Below are positions 1-5,130 of a DNA stretch of 5,475 bases, piece by piece (the first letter of the stretch is position 1; each line of letters starts with the position of its first letter). The DNA comes from Anaerolineales bacterium (GTDB lineage Bacteria > Chloroflexota > Anaerolineae > Anaerolineales > E44-bin32). The notes under the pieces were generated by a model. That model was not told the DNA's origin, did not search any database, and was given only the letters and a program-made list of their open reading frames with translations. The DNA is taken from positions 1-5,475 of the forward strand of contig JAGLGG010000023.1 in assembly GCA_023144145.1 (NCBI GenBank), written 5' to 3'. Made by a program: the position numbers and the translations under genes.

Positions 1-654
1 CAAACCAGTGAGGAAGCTACCGAGAGTGCGGCTGAAATTACTCCAACATCAGCGCCCATCATCCCTCCCACAGTGACAGAACTCTCGATTCTCGATCGAA
101 TTCGGTTAGACCCAGTGGGAAATAGTTTGTCGATCCTTTTACTGTTAGGAATGCTGGCAGTCCTCGTGTCTGCCGCAGTCCAATTCTTAACCCCTGCTAA
201 AAAGCAGGTAGAGCGGAAAACAACTTGGTTAATCCCGATATTATGCATAATCGGGATGGGGGTTGCCGGCTATCTAAGCTATGTTGAGACGAGCGGCGAG
301 TTAGCAGTGTGTGGACCTGTCGGCGACTGCAACACGGTACAACAAAGCTCATACGCGAACCTGTTCGGGCTCATCCCCATAGGCGTATTGGGATTGGTCG
401 GATATGTGTTAATTCTCGGATCATGGCTGATCTCCAATTTGAGATCAAATCCGTTATCTGCTTTGGCGGAGTTATCGCTCTTCAGTATGGCAACATTTGG
501 ACTACTTTTCTCTATCTACCTAACCTTCCTGGAGCCCTTTGTGATCGGGGCCACATGCGCTTGGTGTCTGAGTTCAGCCGTCATCATCACGCTAATATTT
601 TGGCTTTCCAAGGACAATGGACGAAACGCCATCAACCAACTCAAACAGCTATAA
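1..654 (+). CDS. VKOR-family membrane thiol oxidoreductase, 5'-truncated by the window edge
   Basis: Vitamin K epoxide reductase (VKOR) family proteins pass electrons from secreted thiol oxidoreductases to quinones and so support disulfide formation outside the cytoplasm. The reading frame is open from base 1 to the TAA at 652-654. Counting from an in-frame GTG at 73, hydrophobic segments lie near residues 17-38, 51-70, 97-119, 130-152 and 160-178. The paired loop cysteines are C80 and C86 (CGPVGDC), followed by the family-typical SSYANLFGLIP, and the quinone-side CAWC is at 162-165. All four catalytic cysteines are therefore present. The GTG at 73 has no Shine-Dalgarno sequence. The 24 codons before it encode a Ser/Thr/Pro/Ala/Glu-rich linker, so the true start is probably left of the window. 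The protein ends soon after the last membrane segment and has no C-terminal thioredoxin domain, so any redox partner is either N-terminal or separate. The family call is firm. The nature of the N-terminus is unknown. Confidence 0.88.
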   Translation, partial: QTSEEATESAAEITPTSAPIIPPTVTELSILDRIRLDPVGNSLSILLLLGMLAVLVSAAVQFLTPAKKQVERKTTWLIPILCIIGMGVAGYLSYVETSGELAVCGPVGDCNTVQQSSYANLFGLIPIGVLGLVGYVLILGSWLISNLRSNPLSALAELSLFSMATFGLLFSIYLTFLEPFVIGATCAWCLSSAVIITLIFWLSKDNGRNAINQLKQL

Positions 655-822
655 AAGCCCTTACCGGGCAATCTTAATCATCACCCTCAACAACTGTGCC
701 AAATGAGTTGTCCTGTTGGCGTTCCCACTTTTTAGGCTCTACCTTCTTAAAATCATTTTCTCATCAGGAACTTAATCATCGATGGTAAGATTCGATCTTT
801 CGAGGTTAACGTTTGAATTTCT

Positions 823-1443
823 TTGGAGGTTGAAATCGAAGGTCCCATCTATACCCTAATTGCAGTTGGAATATACGGCGGTTTCCACAGCCTCACAGCA
901 AGGTCTGAAGTGAAACGAGCGCTCGAAGACCGGTTGGGGGAAATCGCCGTTCGGGGATATCGCTTAAGTTACAACTTGATCAGTGTGGTCACTCTGCTCC
1001 CTGTACTTGCCATCCCGGCTTTGATCCCTGGGGATAAGCTCTATCAGCTATCCGGACCGTTATTGATTCTCGCCATTGCTGGGCAATCGATCGCCATTCT
1101 GATCCTGATCATTGGGCTCTCTCAATCAGACGCGCTTCATTTTCTTGGTCTCCGACAAGCATTGTCAAAGAATAGTAAAACTGAAACTGAATTGGTGATC
1201 AAGGGTCTTTATCGGTGGGTCCGACATCCACTCTATTCCGCTGGCCTGCTTTTTATTTGGTTATCCCCTGTCATGACGACCAGCTTGCTGGCATTGAATT
1301 TTGGATTGACAGCCTACATATACATTGGAAGCATCTTCGAAGAACGGCGTCTCGTGCGTGAGTTTGAGCAAATCTACGAGGTTTATCAGAAGGAAGTCCC
1401 CCGTCTTATTCCTCACCTCAAACATCTTCTCAAATCAAGGTAA
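823..1443 (+). CDS. NnrU/isoprenylcysteine methyltransferase-like integral membrane protein
   Basis: This 206-residue protein has several hydrophobic segments (near residues 8-24, 49-68, 78-100, 138-155 and 158-170). Its C-terminal half carries the signature of membrane methyltransferases of the ICMT/phospholipid-methyltransferase type: GLYRWVRHPLYSAGLL at 128-143, then FEERRLVREFE at 172-182 and a QIYEVYQKEVPRLIP stretch to 197. In characterised relatives the RHPxY and EE motifs bind S-adenosylmethionine. The N-terminal third (HSLTAR, RGYRLSYN) resembles NnrU-like proteins. The substrate cannot be read from sequence, and no prenyl-Cys substrate or nitrite/nitric-oxide reductase gene is nearby. 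The start is uncertain: an in-frame TGA at 814-816 leaves TTG 823 as the only conventional start close to the first membrane segment, and the best GGAGG (825-829) lies inside the coding sequence. The family call is good. Enzymatic activity is inferred. Confidence 0.8.
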   Translation: MEVEIEGPIYTLIAVGIYGGFHSLTARSEVKRALEDRLGEIAVRGYRLSYNLISVVTLLPVLAIPALIPGDKLYQLSGPLLILAIAGQSIAILILIIGLSQSDALHFLGLRQALSKNSKTETELVIKGLYRWVRHPLYSAGLLFIWLSPVMTTSLLALNFGLTAYIYIGSIFEERRLVREFEQIYEVYQKEVPRLIPHLKHLLKSR

Positions 1444-1524
1444 TCTGCTTTCTTTTATTATTACAATCGGCTAAATTTACTATCGCCGTGGTTTACTTAA
1501 TACATATTCGAGGATGGAAATCTA

Positions 1525-1845
1525 ATGGGAAATGAATACACACACATTCCAAACATCTCAGAGTTGGTTAAGGAGGTCCCTCCAGACGCCATCGTCAGTA
1601 GGACCTTCTATGAGGACGACCAGATGAAATCCATTCTCTTCGCTTTTGCGGCGGGCCAGGAGCTCTCTGAACACACCGCCGCAAAACCTGCGATAATACA
1701 TTTTCTCTCAGGTGAGGCTGACCTAATATTGGGGGACGATTCAGCTATCGCCCAAGAAGGCACCTGGGTTCATATGCCACCCAACCTACCTCACAGCGTC
1801 ATGGCGAAGACCCAAGTTATAATGCTGTTGATTTTATTAGGATAA
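1525..1845 (+). CDS. Small single-domain cupin protein
   Basis: This 106-residue protein is about the length of a single cupin beta-barrel. The conserved region runs from about residue 33 to the end: AGQELSEHTAAKPAIIHFLSGEADLILG is the first motif region (43-70) and EGTWVHMPPNLPHSV (78-92) is the second. H50 and H90 fall where metal ligands are expected. The second His and the Glu of the classic HxH...E motif are replaced by small residues (A52, A56 region), so metal binding may be incomplete or use other ligands. Small cupins of this kind occur as sugar- or metabolite-binding proteins, dioxygenase-like enzymes or unassigned proteins, and the substrate here is unknown. The ATG at 1525 is preceded by GAGGA at 1510-1514, a usable ribosome site with about 10 bases of spacing. 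It lies 81 bases after the methyltransferase-like gene on the same strand, so co-transcription is possible but not shown. No signal peptide is visible, so it is probably cytoplasmic. Confidence 0.85.
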   Translation: MGNEYTHIPNISELVKEVPPDAIVSRTFYEDDQMKSILFAFAAGQELSEHTAAKPAIIHFLSGEADLILGDDSAIAQEGTWVHMPPNLPHSVMAKTQVIMLLILLG

Positions 1846-1867
1846 AGGCAGCCAATCATCCTCCTTT

Positions 1868-1926
1868 AACCTTGCGAAGGTTTCATGAAATGACCAAACG
1901 AATTAATTAAAAACCTTCGCAAGGTT
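1868..1926. repeat. Nested inverted repeat, possible terminator or dispersed palindromic element
   Basis: AACCTTGCGAAGGTTT (1868-1883) and its exact reverse complement AAACCTTCGCAAGGTT (1911-1926) are separated by 27 bases. Each arm is itself a hairpin: AACCTT pairs with AAGGTT across a 3-base GCG or CGC loop. The element can therefore form either one 16-bp stem or two small hairpins. It begins 22 bases after the cupin stop codon and is followed by TAATT, so it could act as an intrinsic terminator for the cupin transcript, although the T-run is poor. The architecture also fits a REP/BIME-like dispersed repeat. Nothing in the window decides between these. Confidence 0.75.
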
Positions 1927-1969
1927 TAATTGCCTTGTAAGATTCATCCTCTCCACCCCATCAGTTAAT

Positions 1970-2182
1970 TTGAATGGCCCTGCTGCTCTTCACGTGTCAT
2001 CCGTGCTATATGCAATGCACCAAAAGCAGGCAATACGCGGACTTAGTAGAATCATAGATGCAAGAAGCCTTTCGAATAGGAATCCTTGGTGCACCATCAT
2101 TCTTGCAGTACGATACACGCTTGCGGGGCCGCCAAGCTATGCGCAATTGAAACCACTGATTGACAAGATACTGGTCGATTAA
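1970..2182 (+). pseudogene. Possible gene relic, faintly amidohydrolase-like
   Basis: This open stretch of 70 codons has a weak TTG start and no ribosome site. The second half (residues about 32-70) includes NPWCTIILAVRYTLAGPP followed by SYAQLKPLIDKILVD. This recalls the segment of Amidohydrolase_2-type TIM-barrel hydrolases in which a tryptophan/lysine strand is followed by a xGPPY loop and a PL helix, just before the metal-binding WGTDWP strand. That last strand is missing, because the frame stops at 2180-2182. The first half has no recognisable similarity. I read it as the decayed remnant of a larger gene or a chance frame. A real small protein cannot be excluded. It ends 14 bases before the DUF1684 start, and the DUF1684 ribosome site follows its stop directly. 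Confidence 0.25.
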
Positions 2183-2196
2183 ATGAGGGAAATAAA

Positions 2197-2709
2197 ATGA
2201 GTGAACTTGATAGCTTCCGCCACATGAAGGACGAATTTTTCAGAACCGATCATCACAGTCCTCTAACCGCGGATCAGAAACGAGCTTTTTCCGGTCTGAA
2301 TTACTTTCCAGAGAATACGGACCTTGATTTACTCCTTGACGTGGAGCGATTCGAAGGTGAAGAACAGGTCCAAATTCAGACAACTACTGGAGATGTTCAG
2401 ACCTACACACGTTTCGGAAAAATAAATTTTCAGATTGATGGAGAAGAGATTATTTTAACTATTTTTGCGAACGAAAATGGATACTTTCTTCCCTTTGCAG
2501 ACTCTCTTGCTGGAGTAGAGACCTACGGTGCTGGGCGATACATTGAACCAGAGCGCGGTGCAAACGGGAGCTTTCATGTGAATTTCAATCTTGCCTACAA
2601 CCCCTACTGCGCTTACAACGAACTGTACTCCTGCCCCATTACTCCCGCGGAGAACAGGATCAAAGCTCCAATTCGTGCTGGAGAAAAGGTTTTCGACGAC
2701 GAACATTAA
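2197..2709 (+). CDS. DUF1684 family protein
   Basis: This 170-residue protein matches the DUF1684 pattern over its whole length. The N-terminal part has FF.....SPL (14-23) and FSGLNYFPEN (31-40), where the family places an Arg/Phe-rich start and a short LxYFP motif. The middle is a beta-rich region with TTTGDVQTYTRFGKINF (62-78). The core holds FLPFADSLAGVETYGAGRYI (97-116), NFNLAYNPYCAYNELYSCPI (129-148) and TPAENRIKAPIRAGEK (149-164). The conserved Cys pair is C138 and C146. As far as I know the family has no established biochemical function. No signal peptide or membrane segment is seen, so it is probably cytoplasmic. The start is well supported: GAGGGA at 2185-2190 sits 6 bases before the ATG. 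The family call is strong; the function is unknown. Confidence 0.9.
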   Translation: MSELDSFRHMKDEFFRTDHHSPLTADQKRAFSGLNYFPENTDLDLLLDVERFEGEEQVQIQTTTGDVQTYTRFGKINFQIDGEEIILTIFANENGYFLPFADSLAGVETYGAGRYIEPERGANGSFHVNFNLAYNPYCAYNELYSCPITPAENRIKAPIRAGEKVFDDEH

Positions 2710-2764
2710 GGAGTTCGTAATCTTTAGGATGTTTTCTGCCCCACTTCTTTCTTCTGTGCTATGG

Positions 2765-2802
2765 TTGGAGGATTGGGACTTGTGCCTTAATCGATCCTCC
2801 AA
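2765..2802 (+). repeat. 12-bp inverted repeat (RNA hairpin candidate)
   Basis: TTGGAGGATTGG (2765-2776) pairs with TCGATCCTCCAA (2791-2802) around a 14-base loop. Nine outer pairs are perfect. The inner three are U.G, G-C and G.U when read as plus-strand RNA, whereas in minus-strand RNA the two wobbles become A.C mismatches, so a plus-strand transcript folds better. It lies 56 bases after the DUF1684 stop codon, consistent with a 3' end structure of that message, but no T-run follows, so it is not a standard intrinsic terminator. Confidence 0.5.
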
Positions 2803-3002
2803 ACTCTATTGTGAAATCTCGATTTAGTTGAGGTCAGGCTCGGTCTAAACCTAGCAGCTCCCTCTGATGGCAAAAGCCGCATGTAATCCATGCTTTGTGT
2901 TATAAAGAATAGATATCTTTAGGATCCTTGTCTTCTATGACCATTGGTAGGATCTAAGAGATTGGTGGAAACCGGGTCAAGATTCTTGCAGATGATAGAG
3001 CC

Positions 3003-3043
3003 GCCCGCCTCTTTTCTAGATGGAAGAGCGAGGGCTTTCTTGT
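3003..3043 (+). terminator. Weak terminator-like hairpin
   Basis: GCCC (3003-3006) and CTCTT (3009-3013) can pair with GGGC (3032-3035) and AAGAG (3024-3028), with an unpaired bulge between the two halves and a 10-base loop. TTTCTTGTT follows. It would end a plus-strand transcript about 300 bases after DUF1684. The interrupted stem and mixed tail make this a low-confidence call. Confidence 0.2.
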
Positions 3044-3110
3044 TCCCAAATAGTTACTACATGAATCGATCATAAGGTAAGTTGAGCGTTAGGCTCAGGA
3101 AATATTTTCA

Positions 3111-3824
3111 ATGCTGAAAAAGATTTCAAATCAGAACATATATTGTGGCGATTACGATTGGCATGTCTGTCGTCATCATTTTTCTTTTGCCGACTATCAT
3201 AATCCAGAGAACATGAAATTCGGTGTGCTTCGAGCGTTGAACGACGACATCATCCAGCCCTCCCATGGTTTCGGCCCCCATCCTCACGACAACATGGAAA
3301 TCATTTCGTACTGTGTTCAAGGGCAGTTATCTCACCGCGACGATATGGGAAACGAGCAGACTACAGAACGGGGCGATGTGCAGTACCTATGCGCAGGTTC
3401 GGGCATAGAACATTCCGAAATGAATGGGAACTCCTCTGAAGACTTGCGATTTATTCAATTATGGATAATCCCGAATCAATCTGAACTAACTCCGCGTTAC
3501 TCTTTCAGGAAATTTCCCGAGGAGCTGCGTCAAAATTCGTTCTTAAAAATTGTTTCTGGTACTGGGGATGAAAATTCGTTACTCATTAACCAGGATGCAG
3601 AAATTTATGTTTCCGAGATCAATAAAGGGAAATCAATTAGCCATTCTCAGCCCAGGAATCGTCAGAGTTATTTGCTTTGCATCGAAGGACCCATAGATAT
3701 TGACGGAGTGAGACTTGAGCAGCACGAAGCCATTGAGATTTTCGGTGAAGTGGAATTTACAGTTAGGGCGGTGGAGAACGGACACTTATTAATGGTGGAA
3801 ATGCCTGAAGCTACCGAAAAATGA
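3111..3824 (+). CDS. Pirin family protein, YhhW-like (quercetin 2,3-dioxygenase type)
   Basis: This 237-residue bicupin is full length for the shorter, YhhW-like pirins. The N-terminal domain carries HFSFADYHNPENM (23-35), FGVLRALNDDIIQP (37-50), GFGPHPHDNMEIISY (53-67), GQLSHRDDMGN (71-81) and GSGIEHSEMN (96-105). The expected metal ligands are all present: H57, H59, H101 and E103, in the HPH...HxE spacing known from characterised pirins. The C-terminal domain ends in EQHEAIEIFGE (203-213) and HLLMVEMP (225-232). Relatives have been reported to oxidise quercetin in vitro, and human pirin acts as a redox-sensing cofactor; the natural bacterial role is often unclear. It is probably cytoplasmic, since no export signal is visible. 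The ATG at 3111 has AGGA at 3097-3100, about 10 bases upstream, and MLKK fits the family N-terminus. It is convergent with the prenyl synthase gene. Confidence 0.92.
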   Translation: MLKKISNQNIYCGDYDWHVCRHHFSFADYHNPENMKFGVLRALNDDIIQPSHGFGPHPHDNMEIISYCVQGQLSHRDDMGNEQTTERGDVQYLCAGSGIEHSEMNGNSSEDLRFIQLWIIPNQSELTPRYSFRKFPEELRQNSFLKIVSGTGDENSLLINQDAEIYVSEINKGKSISHSQPRNRQSYLLCIEGPIDIDGVRLEQHEAIEIFGEVEFTVRAVENGHLLMVEMPEATEK

Positions 3825-3832
3825 GAAGATGA

Positions 3833-3876
3833 ATTAGAAAGGTGAGTGGAAAATCGCCCGTAATTACCACCTTCTT
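3833..3876. terminator. Weak hairpin between convergent genes, possible bidirectional terminator
   Basis: AAGGTG (3839-3844) pairs with CACCTT (3868-3873), with a partly matched extension (TTAG...TTAA type) outside and a loop of about 23 bases. It sits between the pirin stop and the stop of the convergent prenyl synthase gene, where a two-way terminator is expected. The stem is short, the loop is long and neither side has a clean T-run, so rho-dependent or read-through ends are equally possible. Confidence 0.25.
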
Positions 3877-3944
3877 AAAATTCGATGATATGTATTCAAA
3901 CGAAATTGATACGTACAGTACTGAGCAGCCAAGTGCACAGTCAA

Positions 3945-4844
3945 CTAGATCAGCTGCCATCTTTGAAATAAATGTTGGAGTGAGACTGTCAAACTTAACC
4001 TGGCCATCACAAGCCACGTAATTAACCTGTTTCCCTTTGCGTATCTTGTTCGGAGAACATAGCCATCTCGCTCGATTGTATCCAATATCCCCTCAAATCG
4101 AGCGCAATACCAATATCCTGCAATTTTACAGCGCAACACCTCAAGCTTGTCTAAATATTTCTTCCCTTCATAAAAATATTTTCTTGCCTTCTCAACCCTT
4201 TGTCGTACCCAATCCTTAAAATGCGGGCTATCTATATCTTCAGGGTCAAGGTTGAATTGTTCCAAATATTCGCGCGGTATGTTGACAAAACCGTTTGAAA
4301 GATCTTCACGCATATCTCGGAGCATGTGTGTGATATGTGCAGCGGTGGCGGCAAGATATTGATTGTCAGCGGTTGGGTACTGGTGTTCAGTGTGAATGAA
4401 ATGTTGAATACAATCTGTGACTGCTTTTCCTAGCCTGTCCGAATACCAGCTCAATTCTTCTTGACTAATCAGTCGGTTCTTACGCTGTGCATCGAATTTG
4501 AGAATTGCCATGAAATTATCGATGTAGGATCGAAGTCTTGAATTGCCGCCTTGATTATGTTGAATTAGATCTGCAACGATATTCTCCTCTGGGCACAATT
4601 CACTCGGCCGAGTGCCTCCATACAATTGATCGACCAATTGGCTCTGCCGGTCTATGAATGTGATCCGCTCATCCTGCGACTGATCGAATTCATCAATGCA
4701 ATCATCCACCCAGCGGAAATACGCATAAGCCCGATGGCAATCTTGCTCTAGGCCATTATCCACTATTAAACGTACGGTGTAATATGTCTGTTTACTGCTT
4801 ACTCGAGTGATTTCTCGGGAGATCGCTGCGGTGTCATCCGTCAT
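3945..4844 (-). CDS. Squalene/phytoene synthase family protein
   Basis: Enzymes of this family join two prenyl diphosphates head-to-head (farnesyl to squalene or dehydrosqualene, geranylgeranyl to phytoene). The 299-residue reading from ATG 4844 has the usual length. The first aspartate-rich motif is YFRWVDDCIDEFD (42-54; D47, D48, D51, E52) and the second is HMLRDMREDLSNGFVNIP (173-190; D177, E180, D181), so both Mg-diphosphate sites are intact. SSKQTYYT (16-23) matches the N-terminal substrate region. The frame extends upstream to GTG 4910, directly after an in-frame TGA, but those residues do not resemble the family. ATG 4865 is another candidate, and none of the starts has a strong ribosome site; I chose 4844 because MTDD...SREITRVSSKQ fits the family's beginning. 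No carotenoid desaturase, hopanoid cyclase or HpnC/D partner is in the window, so the product (C30 or C40) cannot be assigned. The last 25 or so residues are hydrophobic, perhaps for membrane association. Confidence 0.88.
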   Translation of the reverse strand: MTDDTAAISREITRVSSKQTYYTVRLIVDNGLEQDCHRAYAYFRWVDDCIDEFDQSQDERITFIDRQSQLVDQLYGGTRPSELCPEENIVADLIQHNQGGNSRLRSYIDNFMAILKFDAQRKNRLISQEELSWYSDRLGKAVTDCIQHFIHTEHQYPTADNQYLAATAAHITHMLRDMREDLSNGFVNIPREYLEQFNLDPEDIDSPHFKDWVRQRVEKARKYFYEGKKYLDKLEVLRCKIAGYWYCARFEGILDTIERDGYVLRTRYAKGNRLITWLVMARLSLTVSLQHLFQRWQLI

Positions 4845-4947
4845 TACTTGTCCATTATGTCCCATTTTAAACAAAATTGTAAGTTCATTCAAATTGTGCC
4901 ATTTCTTCACTCAGTGGGATTGTAATTTTTTTCTTTGGTAGCTTTCT

Positions 4948-4978
4948 AGTATATAAGAATCCTCGAGTGTGCGTTCAA
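4948..4978 (-). promoter_or_regulatory. Predicted sigma-70-type promoter for the prenyl synthase gene
   Basis: On the minus strand TTGAAC (4978-4973) could be a -35 box and TATATA (4955-4950) a -10 box with 17-bp spacing; the overlapping TATACT (4953-4948) fits TATAAT better but with 19-bp spacing. Transcription would start near 4941, about 100 bases upstream of the preferred ATG and upstream of all candidate starts. This is a match to general bacterial consensus only. Confidence 0.4.
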
Positions 4979-5005
4979 AAGTTAATCGAGCTTATTCCGC
5001 AATAA

Positions 5006-5040
5006 TGGTCGATGGTGGTTACTTGAAACACCATCGGCCA
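5006..5040. repeat. 12-bp inverted repeat upstream of the prenyl synthase promoter
   Basis: TGGTCGATGGTG (5006-5017) and CACCATCGGCCA (5029-5040) form a 12-bp stem with one T.G wobble and an 11-base loop. It lies about 28 bp upstream of the predicted -35 box and about 25 bases beyond the terminator of the neighbouring minus-strand gene. It could be an operator for a dimeric regulator, a secondary terminator structure or a repeat remnant. No T-run follows on either strand. Confidence 0.5.
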
Positions 5041-5060
5041 GCTTATCTGATTCATCAATT

Positions 5061-5102
5061 AACAGAAAAACCTCCCAGTGTAATTACCAACCGGGAGGGT
5101 TT
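5061..5102 (-). terminator. Intrinsic terminator of the Cys/Trp repeat gene
   Basis: Read on the minus strand, an AAACCCTCCCGG arm (5102-5091) pairs with CTGGGAGG (5078-5071) around a 12-base loop and is followed by TTTTT (5070-5066). One C (5099) bulges, and three A-T pairs extend the stem. The single wobble (5092/5077) is G.U on the minus strand but an A.C mismatch on the plus strand, which fits a minus-strand transcript. It starts about 30 bases after the stop of the gene at 5131. Confidence 0.8.
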
Positions 5103-5130
5103 CCAGCAAATCTACCTATTCAAAATTATC

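Larger units (their letters stand above)
2710..3110. other. Gene-free gap of about 400 bases
   Basis: No convincing gene is visible on either strand between the DUF1684 stop and the pirin start. It holds a 12-bp hairpin near 2765-2802 and a weaker hairpin at 3003-3035 followed by a pyrimidine-rich stretch. One frame, from about 2956 to a TAG at 3050-3052, reads smoothly for some 30 codons (GGNRVKILADDRAARLFSRW and onward) with no start codon, which may be a tiny relic. The pirin promoter presumably lies here, but no clear -35/-10 pair was found. Confidence 0.5.

Noticed and set aside
657..669. Short GCCC/GGGC hairpin after the VKOR stop
   Set aside because: Only a 4-bp stem with a 5-base loop and no T-run, too weak to call a terminator.
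309..677. Second plus-strand frame inside the VKOR gene
   Set aside because: It overlaps a clear VKOR coding region in another frame and its translation has no family features.
690..711. ACAACT/AGTTGT inverted repeat
   Set aside because: Six base pairs with a 10-base loop; the nearest T-run is about 18 bases away. Expected by chance in a window of this size.
1476..1503. Possible promoter before the cupin (TTTACT, 16 bp, TAATAC)
   Set aside because: Too few matches to consensus in both boxes to list as a feature.
2087..2096. Perfect 10-bp palindrome TGGTGCACCA
   Set aside because: Short and inside the possible relic; no second copy or promoter context to suggest an operator.
2455..2802. Minus-strand frame opposite DUF1684
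   Set aside because: It lies antisense to strongly conserved DUF1684 motifs; no ribosome site or recognisable domain.
2591..2827. Plus-strand frame across the end of DUF1684
   Set aside because: Out of frame with DUF1684 and running into the spacer; the translation looks like frame-shadow sequence.
3126..3320. Minus-strand frame opposite the pirin N-terminus
   Set aside because: It is antisense to the pirin metal-site region and has no protein-like features.
3811..4017. Minus-strand frame overlapping the 3' ends of pirin and the prenyl synthase
   Set aside because: It overlaps the prenyl synthase C-terminus in another frame on the same strand; no ribosome site and no similarity.
4037..4219. 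Plus-strand frame inside the prenyl synthase gene
   Set aside because: It is antisense to a well-supported coding region.
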